Positions 45,745 through 55,398 of a stretch of DNA of 64,000 bases are shown here, in pieces (positions within the stretch are counted from its first letter, which is position 1; each line of letters starts with the position of its first letter). The notes beneath the pieces are model-generated. The model saw nothing but the letters and a program-made list of their open reading frames with translations, was not told the DNA's origin and searched no databases. The DNA is from Microvirga sp. (GTDB taxonomy: Bacteria; Pseudomonadota; Alphaproteobacteria; Rhizobiales; Beijerinckiaceae), in assembly GCA_029266525.1 (NCBI GenBank), contig JAQSWQ010000053.1, positions 43,939-107,938 on the forward strand, given 5' to 3'. The position numbers and the translations under genes are program-made.

Positions 45745-46819
45745 AGCTTCCTCCCTCTTCCTTGGCGCTTGGGAACAGGTGCAGCTGCGCCAGCGGCAAG
45801 CGCAGGCCGACCGGCGTGTCGAGGTCGAGATAGCGGTCGTCCGTCACGGTGAAGTGACGCTCGCCGATCGCGACGCCGTAACGGTAGTGTCCACCCGGAT
45901 AGGCCCGCTGCGCAATCCGTCCCGGCAAGACGATCGCGCCGGGGACCCGGGCGCCGGGATGGTCGAGCTTCGCAACGTCGTCGCGGAAGTAGGCCGTCAC
46001 CCGGCCGAACGGCGCCTGGCCGCTCCACGCGATCGGCGGCTCGGTGCCGGCGCGGATCGCCACCCCCGACACGGCCGGCGCGACCTCGAGATCGATCGTG
46101 TTGTCCGCCCCCATGAAGCTCGCCACGAAGGGCGAATTCGGCCGGTCGTAGACCTCCTTCGGCGCGCCGGCCTGCGCGATGCGACCCGCATCCATCACCA
46201 CGATGCGATCGGCCATGGTCATCGCCTCCTCGCGGTCGTGCGTGACGTGGATCGCCGTGAAGCCGAGCCGGCTCTGCAGCGCCTTGATCTCCGAGCGCAG
46301 CTGCACCCGCACTTTGGCGTCGAGGTTCGACAGCGGCTCGTCGAGCAGGAGGAGCTGCGGGTCGATCGCGAGTGCCCGCCCGAGCGCCACACGCTGCCGC
46401 TGGCCTCCGGACAGGTTCGTGACCTTGCGGTCCTCGAGCCCGGAGAGATTGAGAAGCTTGAGCAGGTCCGACACTCGCCGGCGTGCCTCGGCGCGCGGCA
46501 CGCCGCGCAGGCGCAGGCCATAGCCGACATTGCCGAGCACGGTCATGTGCGGCCACAGCGCGTAGGATTGGAACACCATCGCGATGTTGCGCTTCTCGGG
46601 CGGCAGGTTCGCGACGTCGCGGCCCGAGAGGCGGATCGCGCCGGCCGACGCCTTCTGGAAGCCGGCGATGGTGCGCAGAAGCGTGGTCTTGCCGCAGCCC
46701 GACGACCCGAGGATCGCGACGAACTCGCCGGGCGCGACGGCGAGGTCGATGCCGTGCAGCACGGCGACCGAGCCGTAGCCGACATGGAGCTTCTCGACCT
46801 CGATCGCGGCGGTCGTCAT
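45731..46819 (-). CDS. ABC transporter ATP-binding protein (PotA-like)
   Basis: 362 residues. Walker A GSSGCGKTTLLR, Q-loop FQSYALWPHM, signature LSGGQRQRVALGRAL, Walker B LLLLDEPLSNLD and H-loop VTHDREEAM are complete, followed by a C-terminal TOBE regulatory domain. Energises the importer formed with the two permeases and the binding protein. Confidence 0.95.
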   Translation of the reverse strand: MTTAAIEVEKLHVGYGSVAVLHGIDLAVAPGEFVAILGSSGCGKTTLLRTIAGFQKASAGAIRLSGRDVANLPPEKRNIAMVFQSYALWPHMTVLGNVGYGLRLRGVPRAEARRRVSDLLKLLNLSGLEDRKVTNLSGGQRQRVALGRALAIDPQLLLLDEPLSNLDAKVRVQLRSEIKALQSRLGFTAIHVTHDREEAMTMADRIVVMDAGRIAQAGAPKEVYDRPNSPFVASFMGADNTIDLEVAPAVSGVAIRAGTEPPIAWSGQAPFGRVTAYFRDDVAKLDHPGARVPGAIVLPGRIAQRAYPGGHYRYGVAIGERHFTVTDDRYLDLDTPVGLRLPLAQLHLFPSAKEEGGSYGSI

Positions 46820-46841
46820 GAGCGCGCGGTTCCCGAGAGGT

Positions 46842-47795
46842 TCACCCCTGCAGCGCCGCCCACATCTCGCGGTCCCGCTCGGCCGTCCAGATCACCGGAT
46901 GGTCGATGCCGGAGGCCTCGTCATAGGCTCGGGAGACGTTGAAAGGCAGGCAGTGCTCGTAGATGGCGAAGGAGCCGAATTTCGGGTCCATCTCGTCACG
47001 CACTGCCGCGAAGGTCTCCTTCAGCGAGCGGCCGCGCGCGACCGACAGCTCCGCCGTGCCGTGGAGCGTGTTGACGAAGTCGCGCGTCATGGCGATCGCC
47101 TCGCGCACCGTCGGGCCTCCCCGAAGCGCGTCGCCGCGGCCGGGCACGAGCGCCGTCGGGTTGAAGTCGCGGATGGCGTCGAGGGTGAGCGGCCATTCGC
47201 GAAGGTGCGCGTCGCCGCAGTAGCAGGCGGAATGGTATTCGACGAGGTCGCCCGAGAACATGACCTCGGCATCGGGAACCCAGGCGACGATGTCGCCTGC
47301 GGTGTGACCGGCGCCGAGATGGATCAGCTTGACCTCGCGCTTGCCGAGGAACACCGACATGTCGCCCTCGAAGGTGAGGTTCGGCCAGGTCAGGCCGGGG
47401 ATCGAGTCGGCGTCGCGGAACAGGCGCGGGAAACGGCCGAATTCCGAATCCCAATCCTCCTGCCCGCGCTCGAGGATGAGCCGATAGGTGGCGTCGGAAG
47501 CGACGATCCCTTGCGCATCATAGGCCGAGGCGCCGAGCACGCGCACGGCGTGGTAATGCGACAGCACCACGTATCTGATCGGCTTATCCGTGACCTGAGC
47601 CACCCGCGCGATCACGTCCTTCGCCATCGCCGGCGTCGCCTGCGCGTCGATGACCATGCAGGCATCGTCGCCGACGATGATGCCGGAGTTGGGATCGCCC
47701 TGCGCGGTGTAGGCGTAGAGCCCTGGCCCGATCTCGGCGAAGCTGACGGCCTTCTCGGAAAGATCGCCACTCGAGGCGAACGCTTTTGCGGTCAT
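46842..47795 (-). CDS. MBL-fold protein with incomplete zinc motif
   Basis: 317 residues, no signal peptide. Typical MBL strands (ACMVIDAQATPAMAKDVIAR) and a later ligand region (HLGAGHTAGDIVAWV, MFSGDLVEYH). The first motif reads SHYHAVRVLGAS, so HxHxDH has lost the Asp and final His. One zinc site at most would be complete, or the protein has another role. It is 22 bp upstream of the ABC ATPase on the same strand and 83 bp downstream of the FAH-family gene, so probably part of the same operon and pathway. Confidence 0.85.
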   Translation of the reverse strand: MTAKAFASSGDLSEKAVSFAEIGPGLYAYTAQGDPNSGIIVGDDACMVIDAQATPAMAKDVIARVAQVTDKPIRYVVLSHYHAVRVLGASAYDAQGIVASDATYRLILERGQEDWDSEFGRFPRLFRDADSIPGLTWPNLTFEGDMSVFLGKREVKLIHLGAGHTAGDIVAWVPDAEVMFSGDLVEYHSACYCGDAHLREWPLTLDAIRDFNPTALVPGRGDALRGGPTVREAIAMTRDFVNTLHGTAELSVARGRSLKETFAAVRDEMDPKFGSFAIYEHCLPFNVSRAYDEASGIDHPVIWTAERDREMWAALQG

Positions 47796-47878
47796 GACAC
47801 TTTCCTATCCACCCGCACCGCCACCTCCCTCCCCTCAGGGGGAGGGAGTCGCTCGCGCCTGTCCGATCCGGCGCAGCT

Positions 47879-48892
47879 CTACCGCTCATGCCGCACGACC
47901 TCCTGCTCGATCGCGCCGAAGATCGAGTGGCCGGATTTGTCCTTCATCTCGATGCGCACCGTGTCGCCGAAGCGCAGGAACTCGGTCTTCGGCTTGCCCT
48001 CGCGGATGGTCTCGACGGTACGCATCTCGGCGATGCAGGCATAGCCGCGCCCGCCCTCGGCGATCGGCCGGCCCGGTCCGCCGTCCGGATCCTTGTTCGA
48101 CACCGTGCCCGAGCCGATGATCGAGCCGGCCGCGAGGGGCCTTGTCTTCGCGGCGTGGCAGATCAGCGCCGGGAAGTCGAAGGTCATGTCCTCTCCGGCG
48201 TCGGGGCAGCCGAAGGGCTGGCTGTTGAGGTAGCATAGCAGTGGCAGCGCGAGCTTCGCCCCATTCCAGGCGCCCCCGAGCTCGTCCGGCGTCACCGCGA
48301 CCGGCGAGAAGGCCGAGGAAGGCTTGCCCTGGAAGAAGCCGAAGCCCTTTCCGAGCTCGCCCGGGATGAGGTTGCGCAAGGACACGTCGTTGACGATCAC
48401 GACGAGCCGGATCGCGGCCGCAGCCTCCTCGCGCGAGGCGCCCAGGGCCAAGTCGCCGAGGATCACCGCGACCTCGCCCTCGAAATCGATGCCCCAGGCC
48501 TCGCTCACCATGGCGATCGGCTCGCGGGGCCCGAGGAAGCTATCCGATCCACCCTGATACATGAGCGGGTCGGTCCAGAACGAGGCCGGCATCTCGGCGC
48601 CGCGGGCGCGCCGGACGAGCTCGACATGGTTCACATAGGCCGAGCCGTCGGCCCACTGATAGGCCCGCGGCAGGGGCGAGGCGCAGTGATGCTCGTGGAA
48701 GCGGAAGGAGGGCACCGAGCCGTGCTCGAGCTGCTCCGCAAGATCGGCGAGGCGCGGCCCGCAGCGATCCCAATCGTCGAGCGCGGCCTGCAGGGTCGGC
48801 ACGATGATGAAGGCGTCGGTCGCGCGCGTCAGGTCCTTCGAGACCACGACGAGCCGCCCGTCGCGGCCGTGCTTGAGGCTTGCGAGCTTCAT
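47879..48892 (-). CDS. Fumarylacetoacetate hydrolase family protein
   Basis: 337 residues. N-terminal domain (MKLASLKHGRDGRLVVVSKD) and FAH catalytic domain: RAYQWADGSAYVNHVELVRR, acidic metal ligands in WGIDFEGEVAVILGD, and FQGKPSSAFSPVAVTPDELG with GSGTVSNKDP. With HmgA and 4-hydroxyphenylpyruvate dioxygenase encoded 2-5 kb away, hydrolysis of fumarylacetoacetate to fumarate and acetoacetate is the likely reaction; other acylpyruvate substrates cannot be excluded. Confidence 0.88.
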   Translation of the reverse strand: MKLASLKHGRDGRLVVVSKDLTRATDAFIIVPTLQAALDDWDRCGPRLADLAEQLEHGSVPSFRFHEHHCASPLPRAYQWADGSAYVNHVELVRRARGAEMPASFWTDPLMYQGGSDSFLGPREPIAMVSEAWGIDFEGEVAVILGDLALGASREEAAAAIRLVVIVNDVSLRNLIPGELGKGFGFFQGKPSSAFSPVAVTPDELGGAWNGAKLALPLLCYLNSQPFGCPDAGEDMTFDFPALICHAAKTRPLAAGSIIGSGTVSNKDPDGGPGRPIAEGGRGYACIAEMRTVETIREGKPKTEFLRFGDTVRIEMKDKSGHSIFGAIEQEVVRHER

Positions 48893-48962
48893 GACCGCGT
48901 TCTCATTGCGCCGACCTTTCGGACCTGATTAGCATCATGAACGAACAATACGGGAGGATGCC

Positions 48963-50078
48963 ATGACGACCAGCACGAAAAGCCCGGGGCTGCAGAGGCG
49001 CGGCTTCCTGAAAGGGGCGGCGCTCGCGGCCGCGGCCGGGCCGGTCGCCTCGCCGGCGGTCGCACAGGCTATGCCGGACGTGCGCTGGCGGCTGACCTCG
49101 AGCTTCCCGCGCCAACTGGATACCATCTTCGGGGCGGCCCAGACCTTCGCGAAATACGTCGCAGAGGCGACCGACGGTAAGTTCCAGATACAGACCTTCC
49201 CGGCGGGCGAGATCGTGGGCGGGTTGCAGGCGCTCGACGCCGTGCAGAACGGCTCGATCGAGTGCTGCCAGACGCCGGTCTATTTCTACACCGGCAAGGA
49301 GCCCGCCTTCGGCATCGGCACCGGTTTGCCGTTCGGCCTCAACGCCCGCCAGCAACACTCATGGTGGCATTTCGGCGGCGGCAAGGAGATCTTCGAAAGC
49401 ATCTTCGCCCGCTTCAACGTCGTCGGGCTCGTCGTCGGGCAGTCGGGCTGCCAGATGGGCGGCTTCTTCCGCAAGGAGCTGCAGAGCGTCGAGGACCTGC
49501 GCGGGTTGAAGTTCCGGATCGGCGGGCTTGGCGGCCAGGTCTTGGCGAAGCTCGGCGTCGTGCCGCAGCAGATCCCGGCGGGCGACGTCTATCCGGCGCT
49601 CGAGCGCGGCGTCATCGACGCGGCCGAGTTCGTCGGACCCTATGACGACGAGAAGCTCGGGCTCTTCAAGGTGGCGAAATACTACTACGCGCCCGGCTGG
49701 TGGGAGGGCGGGGCGATGCTCCACCTCTGCGTCAACCAGGCGAAGTGGGCCGAGATCCCGAAGCATTACCAGGCGATCGTGTTCCAGGCCTGCGAGGCCG
49801 CGAACAACTGGATGCTCGCCAAATACGATGCGGTGAACGCGCAGGCGCTGCGCCGCATGGTCGCCGCCGGCACCGAGCTGCGCCTGTTCCCGCAAGCCAT
49901 CATGGAGGCCTCGCTCAAGGCCGCGAACGAGCTCTATGGCGAGCTCTCCGAGAAGAGCCCGGACTTCAAGAAGGCCTACGACTCGATGGTCGCGTTCCGC
50001 AGCGACGTGCTGCCCTGGTGGCAGGTCAACGAGTTCCAGTACGACGCCTTCATGGTGCGCACGCGGGGGAGGGGGTGA
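48963..50078 (+). CDS. TRAP transporter substrate-binding protein (DctP family), Tat-exported
   Basis: 371 residues. Twin-arginine signal LQRRGFLKGAALAAAAGPVA. Mature part has WRLTSSFPRQLDTIFGAAQTF, DGKFQIQTFPAGEIV, the conserved LRGLKFRIGGLGG and ERGVIDAAEFVGPYDD, typical of the TRAP subgroup binding 2-keto or other carboxylic acids. No dctQ/dctM membrane genes are near, so it is an orphan binding protein here. Divergent from the FAH-family gene (70 bp gap). The C-terminus ends in Arg/Gly-rich RTRGRG. Confidence 0.92.
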   Translation: MTTSTKSPGLQRRGFLKGAALAAAAGPVASPAVAQAMPDVRWRLTSSFPRQLDTIFGAAQTFAKYVAEATDGKFQIQTFPAGEIVGGLQALDAVQNGSIECCQTPVYFYTGKEPAFGIGTGLPFGLNARQQHSWWHFGGGKEIFESIFARFNVVGLVVGQSGCQMGGFFRKELQSVEDLRGLKFRIGGLGGQVLAKLGVVPQQIPAGDVYPALERGVIDAAEFVGPYDDEKLGLFKVAKYYYAPGWWEGGAMLHLCVNQAKWAEIPKHYQAIVFQACEAANNWMLAKYDAVNAQALRRMVAAGTELRLFPQAIMEASLKAANELYGELSEKSPDFKKAYDSMVAFRSDVLPWWQVNEFQYDAFMVRTRGRG

Positions 50079-50105
50079 GGGAGCGGTAGTTCTTAGGACG
50101 GCTGA

Positions 50106-50363
50106 GTGAGCCGTGCCGACAAGCGCCTTGCGGCGATGCGCCGGAACCCGGCGGGCGATTGGCGCATCGAAGACGTGAAGGCCGTCTGCCGCTCCTGCGG
50201 CATAGCTTGCGCCGCGCCCACGCGAGGGTCACATTACGACCTGTCGCATCCCATGCGGTCGGAAATCCTCACCGTGCCGTTCGCTCGACCGATCAAAGCG
50301 GCGTACATTCGGAAGCTCGTTGCCTTTATCGATGCGATAGGTGCCGACAATGTTCGTGCGTGA
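50106..50363 (+). CDS. HicA-like toxin
   Basis: 85 residues. Double-stranded RNA-binding-like HicA fold: catalytic His in TRGSHYDLSHP (about residue 43) and the C-terminal helix IKAAYIRKLVAFIDAIG. HicA toxins cut mRNAs. GTG 50106 with AGGA upstream. Overlaps the HicB-like gene by 14 bp, toxin first, as usual. Confidence 0.8.
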   Translation: MSRADKRLAAMRRNPAGDWRIEDVKAVCRSCGIACAAPTRGSHYDLSHPMRSEILTVPFARPIKAAYIRKLVAFIDAIGADNVRA

Positions 50364-50574
50364 CTACTATGTCCAGGTTGAGCCTCTGCCGGCGAGCGAG
50401 GGCGGCGGCTTGTTGGGGACGGTGCCGGACTTGCCCGGCTGCATGTCCGACGGCGACACCTTCGAGGAGTTGCAGCGTAACGTTGCTGATGCGATCGACT
50501 GCTGGATCGCTGCTGCCCAGCGCCTCGGCCGCGAAGTGCCAAAGCCGGCAAAGGTGCGCGAGCAGCAGGCCTGA
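50350..50574 (+). CDS. HicB-like antitoxin
   Basis: 74 residues. The partial RNase H-like HicB fold is shown by GGLLGTVPDLPGCMSDGDTF followed by EELQRNVADAIDCWI. No separate DNA-binding helix-turn-helix tail, so it belongs to the short HicB type. ATG 50350 lies within the end of hicA; GTG 50341 is possible. Neutralises the preceding toxin. Confidence 0.82.
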   Translation: MFVRDYYVQVEPLPASEGGGLLGTVPDLPGCMSDGDTFEELQRNVADAIDCWIAAAQRLGREVPKPAKVREQQA

Positions 50575-50613
50575 GTCGCACCAGGGCCGTCACCACGCGC
50601 AGAGAGGGACCGG

Positions 50614-51987
50614 TCACCACGCCTTCCTCTTGGCCGGGTTGAAGTGCTTCTTCAGCCCGGCCCAGCACTCAATGTAGTCGTCCTGCAGCGGCGCGCCCGT
50701 GGCGGCATACCGCGTGATGCGCTGCGGGAACCGGGTCTCGAACATGAAGGCCATGGTGCCTTCGAGCTTCGACGGCTTCAGCTCGACGTTCGACGCGTGC
50801 TCGTAGGCCGGCGCGTCGGGTCCGTGCGGCAGCATTTGGTTGTGGAGCGAGATGCCGCCCGGCACGAAGCCCTGGGGCTTGGCGTCGTAGACGCCGTAGA
50901 CGAGGCCCATGAACTCCGACATCAGGTTCCGGTGGTACCACGGCGGCCGGAAGGTGTCCTCCGCGACGCCCCAGCGCTCGGGGAAGATCACGAAGTCGAT
51001 GTTGGCGGTGCCCGGCGTCTCCGAGGGCGCGGTCAAGACCGTAAAGATCGAGGGGTCGGGGTGGTCGAACAGGATCGCGCCGACCGGCGCGAAATGGCGC
51101 AGATCATAGCGGTAGGGGGCGTAGTTGCCGTGCCAGGCGACGACGTCGAGCGGCGACTGGCCGATGTCGGTGGCGAACAGCTCGCCGCCCCATTTGACGT
51201 AGAGCGTCGACGGCTCCTCCTTGTCCTCGAAGGCCGCGACCGGGGTCTGGAAATCGCGCGGGTTGGCGAGGCAGTTGGCGCCGATCGGGCCGCGGTCCGG
51301 CAGCGTGAAGGCGCCGCCGTAGTTCTCGCACACATAGGCCCGCGCCGGCCCGCCGATCAGCTCGACCTTGAAGATCACGCCGCGCGGGATGACGGCGATC
51401 TGGCCGGGGCCGATGTCGAGGACGCCGAACTCGGTGCGGAAGCGCAAGGCGCCCTCCTGCGCCACGACCAGAAGCTCGCCGTCGGCGTCGAAGAAGTACT
51501 CGTTCGCCATCGACTGCGTGACGAGAAGCACATGCGCCGCCATGCCGGCCTGGGTGTCGGCGTCGCCCGCGGTCGTCATGGTGCGAAGCCCGGTCACGAA
51601 GGTCAGCGCCTCCTGCGGGATCGGCAGCGGGTCCCAGCGCAGCTGGCCGATCGCAAGCTCGCTCTCCTCGCGCGCCGCCGGCGCGGTGCGGATGAGCCCC
51701 TTGTCGACGCGCCGGTAGCGGCCCGAGTGCTTCACCGTCGGGCGGATGCGGTAGAGCCAGGAGCGCTGGTTCGTCGCCTGCGGCGCCGTGAACGGCGAGC
51801 CCGAGAGCTGCTCGGCATAGAGCCCGTAATTGACCTTCTGCGGCGAGTTCATGCCGACCGGAAGCGCGCCCGCGAGCGCCTCGGTCTCGAAGCTGTTGCC
51901 GAAGCCCGACATGTAGGCGGGCTCGATCGCGCTGCCGCGCAGGGGCGCGCCGCGGGTCTGGAAGGAGGACATGTCCTGGACGGTCAT
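50614..51987 (-). CDS. hmgA: Homogentisate 1,2-dioxygenase
   Basis: 457 residues, full length. Fe(II) ring-cleaving enzyme that turns homogentisate into maleylacetoacetate in tyrosine degradation. [52 protein letters not shown] (iron His) and [20 protein letters not shown] are characteristic. It faces the 4-hydroxyphenylpyruvate dioxygenase region head to head, with a cyclic-nucleotide-binding gene between. Confidence 0.97.
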   Translation of the reverse strand: MTVQDMSSFQTRGAPLRGSAIEPAYMSGFGNSFETEALAGALPVGMNSPQKVNYGLYAEQLSGSPFTAPQATNQRSWLYRIRPTVKHSGRYRRVDKGLIRTAPAAREESELAIGQLRWDPLPIPQEALTFVTGLRTMTTAGDADTQAGMAAHVLLVTQSMANEYFFDADGELLVVAQEGALRFRTEFGVLDIGPGQIAVIPRGVIFKVELIGGPARAYVCENYGGAFTLPDRGPIGANCLANPRDFQTPVAAFEDKEEPSTLYVKWGGELFATDIGQSPLDVVAWHGNYAPYRYDLRHFAPVGAILFDHPDPSIFTVLTAPSETPGTANIDFVIFPERWGVAEDTFRPPWYHRNLMSEFMGLVYGVYDAKPQGFVPGGISLHNQMLPHGPDAPAYEHASNVELKPSKLEGTMAFMFETRFPQRITRYAATGAPLQDDYIECWAGLKKHFNPAKRKAW

Positions 51988-52185
51988 GGGCGGTCTCCCG
52001 AAATCCGTTTGTGGCCGCGAAGCTAGCCGGATCGGCGCGCGCTGGCCATCGCGGCGTCCGGGCCGGCCGGGGCCACGTCCGGAACGGCCGCGCTTGCCAG
52101 CCGTGTCGGTCTCCCTAAGCTGCGGGAGCGCCCGGGGCGGGCGGCCCCAAGCGGCGCGCGCCGCCGCGGGACTTCGCGGGGAGGG

Positions 52186-52710
52186 ATGCGGCGGATGCTA
52201 TGGAGCGACTTCCTCGCGATCGACGTCCTGTCCTATGCGGCCGCCGCCGCGACGCTCTACTCCTTCTTCGCCAAGACGATGATCCCGCTGCGCACGGCGG
52301 CGATCGCCGCAAACGTCTTCTTCGTCGCCTACAGCGCCTTCAAGGGCGTCTATGCGACGCTCATCCTGCATGCGGTGCTGCTGCCGCTGAACGTGCAGCG
52401 CCTGCGGGCGATGCGGCGCCTGACGCGCAACGTCAAGGACGCCGCCGCAGCCGGCGATTTCAGCATGGATTGGCTGCGCCCCTACATGAAGGCGCGCCGC
52501 TACCCCGCGGGCGCGCTCATGTTCCGCAAGGGCGACACCGCGACCGAGGCCTACGCGCTCGTCTCGGGCGAGATCCTGCTCGAGGAGATCGGCGTGCGCA
52601 TCGGCGCCGGCACCTTCTTCGGCGAGATGGGCCTGTTCACGACCGACAACCGCCGCACCGTCACGGCGGCGCTGCGCCAGCGACGTCGAGGTCCTGTTCC
52701 TCACCTATGA
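52186..52710 (+). CDS. Cyclic-nucleotide-binding membrane protein, frameshifted
   Basis: N-terminal part with two hydrophobic helices ([40 protein letters not shown]) followed by a cNMP-binding domain: [51 protein letters not shown]. Right after NRRTVTAAL the frame is lost through one extra G near 52674, and the remaining cap helix is read in another frame up to 52888. The intact protein would have about 233 residues. Could sense the cAMP made by the cyclases at 3534 and 33267. Confidence 0.82.
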   Translation: MRRMLWSDFLAIDVLSYAAAAATLYSFFAKTMIPLRTAAIAANVFFVAYSAFKGVYATLILHAVLLPLNVQRLRAMRRLTRNVKDAAAAGDFSMDWLRPYMKARRYPAGALMFRKGDTATEAYALVSGEILLEEIGVRIGAGTFFGEMGLFTTDNRRTVTAALRQRRRGPVPHL

Positions 52711-52888
52711 CGAGTTCCGCCAGCTCTACTTCCAGCAGCCGAGCTTCGGCTTCTACGTGCTGCGGCTGATCGTGAGCCGGATGGAGAAGAACCTCGAGCT
52801 CGCGCGCCAGGTCGGGCCGAAGCCGGAACCTTCCCGGCCCGAAACGGATAACCTGCCGGAAGCGCGCCGGGCCGAGACCGCCGCCTGA
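52675..52888 (+). other. Out-of-frame 3' part of the cyclic-nucleotide-binding gene
   Basis: Reads [20 protein letters not shown], then [20 protein letters not shown], the normal C-terminal part of a cNMP-binding domain, ending TGA 52886-52888. Removing one G at about 52674 joins it to the upstream frame. Confidence 0.8.
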
Positions 52889-52907
52889 CGCGGCACCGGA
52901 GACGGCC

Positions 52908-54026
52908 ATGGGACCCTTCCCGCACGACGCCCCGCCGCCCGCGATCTCGGACGAGAACCCGATGGGGACCGACGGCTTCGAGTTCGTCGAGTTCTGCCAT
53001 CCCGAGCCTTCCGAGCTCGACCGGCTGTTCAAGGTCATGGGCTTCTCGGCCGTGGCCAAGCACCGCTCGAAAGACGTGACGCTCTACCGGCAGGGCGACG
53101 TCAACTTCATCCTCAATGCCGAGCCGCAGTCCTTCGCGGCGAAATTCGCGGCCGAGCACGGCCCTTCCGCGCCGGCCATGGCCTTCCGCGTCGTCGACGC
53201 CAAGCGCGCCTATGAGCGCGCGCTTTCGCTTGGCGCAAAGCCGGCGAAGACCGAGGTCGGGCCGATGGAGCTCAACATCCCGGCGATCGAGGGCATCGGG
53301 GGCCTGCAGATCTACCTCGTCGACCGCTACGGGCAGAAAGGCTCGATCTACGACATCGACTTCACCTGGACCGGCGAGCGCGACCCGCATCCGCCGGGCG
53401 CGGGCCTGCACTACATCGACCACCTCACCCACAACGTCGAGCGCGGGCGCATGAACGCCTGGGCGGAGTTCTACGAGAAGCTGTTTAACTTCCGCCAGAT
53501 CCGCTACTTCGACATCTCCGGCAAGCTCACCGGCCTGCACTCGCGCGCCATGACGAGCCCGGACGGCAAGATCCGGATCCCGATCAACGAGGACGCCGGC
53601 GAGAAGGGGCAGATCGAGGAGTATCTGCAGGAGTACCGGGGCGAGGGCATCCAGCACGTCGCCATGGGCTCGACCGACCTTTACGCCACGATCGAGCGGC
53701 TTACGGCGAACGGTCTCGGCTTCATGCCGGCGCCGAACGACATCTACTATTCTCGCATCGACCGGCGCCTGCCGAAGCACGGCGAGCCGGTCGAGCGCCT
53801 GCAGAACAACGGCATCCTGATCGACGGCGAGGGCGTGGTCGAGGGCGCCTACACCAAGGTGCTCCTGCAGCGCTTCTCCAAGACCGTGATCGGCCCGATC
53901 TTCTTCGAGTTCATCCAGCGAAAAGGCGACGACGGCTTCGGCGAGGGCAACTTCAAGGCGCTGTTCGAGTCGATCGAGGAAGACCAGATCCGCCGGGGTG
54001 TGCTCAAAGCGGACGCGGCTGAATGA
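52908..54026 (+). CDS. hpd: 4-hydroxyphenylpyruvate dioxygenase
   Basis: 372 residues, two VOC-type modules. Converts 4-hydroxyphenylpyruvate to homogentisate. Iron ligands are visible: His in [12 protein letters not shown] (residue 172), His in GIQHVAMGS and Glu in [19 protein letters not shown]. With HmgA and the FAH-family protein this gives three of the four steps to fumarate and acetoacetate; maleylacetoacetate isomerase is not in the window. Confidence 0.96.
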   Translation: MGPFPHDAPPPAISDENPMGTDGFEFVEFCHPEPSELDRLFKVMGFSAVAKHRSKDVTLYRQGDVNFILNAEPQSFAAKFAAEHGPSAPAMAFRVVDAKRAYERALSLGAKPAKTEVGPMELNIPAIEGIGGLQIYLVDRYGQKGSIYDIDFTWTGERDPHPPGAGLHYIDHLTHNVERGRMNAWAEFYEKLFNFRQIRYFDISGKLTGLHSRAMTSPDGKIRIPINEDAGEKGQIEEYLQEYRGEGIQHVAMGSTDLYATIERLTANGLGFMPAPNDIYYSRIDRRLPKHGEPVERLQNNGILIDGEGVVEGAYTKVLLQRFSKTVIGPIFFEFIQRKGDDGFGEGNFKALFESIEEDQIRRGVLKADAAE

Positions 54027-54109
54027 CGGCAGTGGGCATTGGGCAGTCGGCAGTCGTGGGCGCTCCAATCCGATTGCCTACTGCCGATTGCCGACTGCCG
54101 TGAGGGCGC

Positions 54110-55315
54110 TCACCAGCTCCACAAGGTGCCGTCTTCGAGCCGCGCGACCGGCAGATAGGCCGGGTCGTACGGGTATTTCGCCGCAAGCTCCTCGTCGATC
54201 TCGACGCCGTGCCCCGGCGCCTCGCCGGGGTGCATGAAGCCGCGCTTGAAGGTGTAGGCGTGCGGGAAGACCTCGTCGGTCAGCGGCGCATGCGGCATGT
54301 GCTCCTGGATGCCGAAATTCGACACCGAAATCCCGAAATGCAGCGCCGCTCCCATGCAGACCGGCGACAGGTCGGTCGCGCCATGGCAGCCGGTGCGCAC
54401 CTGATAAAGCTCGGCCAGCGCCGCGACCTTGCGCAGATGCGAGATGCCGCCGGCATGCGTCACCGACATGCGGATGTAGTCGATGAGCTGGCTCTCGATC
54501 AGGTCCCTGGCGTCGTGGATCGAGTTGAACACCTCCCCGACCGCAAGCGGCGTCACGGTGTGCCGGCGGATGAGCCGGAACGCATCCTGGTTTTCCGCGG
54601 GCGTCGGATCCTCCATCCAGAACAGGCGGCAGGGCTCGAGCGCCTTGCCGAGCCGCGCCGCCTCGATCGGGGTGAGCCGATGATGCACGTCGTGCAGGAG
54701 GTGGTGCTCGAAGCCGAATTTCTGCCTCAAGCGCTCGAACAGCTTCGGCGCGAAATCGAGATAGCGCTCGGTCGACCAGACGGTTTCACCCGGCAGGCCC
54801 TTCTCGGCCGGCTCATAAAATTTGGCCCCGGCGATGCCGTAGGCCTTCTCGATCCCGGGAATACCGGACTGGGCCCGGATCGCCCGATAGCCCTGCTCGA
54901 TATGGTCCGATACCGCGTCGCAGGTCTCCTCGACGTCGCGGCCCTGCGCGTGGCCGTAGACCATGCAGGCGGCGCGGCTCTTGCCGCCGAGCAGCTGGTA
55001 GAGCGGCAGCCCGGCCGATTTGGCCTTGAGGTCCCACAGCGCCGTGTCGACCGCGCCGATCGCCGCCATGGTGACCGGCCCGCGCCGCCAATAGGCGCCC
55101 TTGTAGAGGTACTGCCAGATGTCCTCGATTTGATGGGCGTCGCGTCCGACCAAGCAAGGCACGACGTGGTCCTTCAGGTAGGACGCGACCGCGAGCTCGC
55201 GCCCGTTCAGGGTCGCGTCGCCGAGCCCGGTGAGGCCCTCATCGGTCTCGATCTTCAAGGTGACGAAGTTGCGCGCCGGGCAACAGACGATGACGCGTGC
55301 CGCTCTGATCTTCAT
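54110..55315 (-). CDS. manD: D-mannonate dehydratase (ManD, enolase superfamily)
   Basis: 401 residues, as in characterised ManD proteins. Metal ligands and family motifs: [75 protein letters not shown] and the final [14 protein letters not shown]. Dehydrates mannonate to 2-keto-3-deoxygluconate. Some close relatives (RspA type) have low activity, but the neighbouring uxaC and uxuB support the assigned role. Divergent from uxaC (83 bp). Confidence 0.93.
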   Translation of the reverse strand: MKIRAARVIVCCPARNFVTLKIETDEGLTGLGDATLNGRELAVASYLKDHVVPCLVGRDAHQIEDIWQYLYKGAYWRRGPVTMAAIGAVDTALWDLKAKSAGLPLYQLLGGKSRAACMVYGHAQGRDVEETCDAVSDHIEQGYRAIRAQSGIPGIEKAYGIAGAKFYEPAEKGLPGETVWSTERYLDFAPKLFERLRQKFGFEHHLLHDVHHRLTPIEAARLGKALEPCRLFWMEDPTPAENQDAFRLIRRHTVTPLAVGEVFNSIHDARDLIESQLIDYIRMSVTHAGGISHLRKVAALAELYQVRTGCHGATDLSPVCMGAALHFGISVSNFGIQEHMPHAPLTDEVFPHAYTFKRGFMHPGEAPGHGVEIDEELAAKYPYDPAYLPVARLEDGTLWSW

Positions 55316-55398
55316 GCGCGCTCCCGAAGGGCTCGACGGCTGATCTATCAGTTTGCGCGGGGGCGGCGAAATGCGAGAACGCGCGGCGGGAGAAGCGC

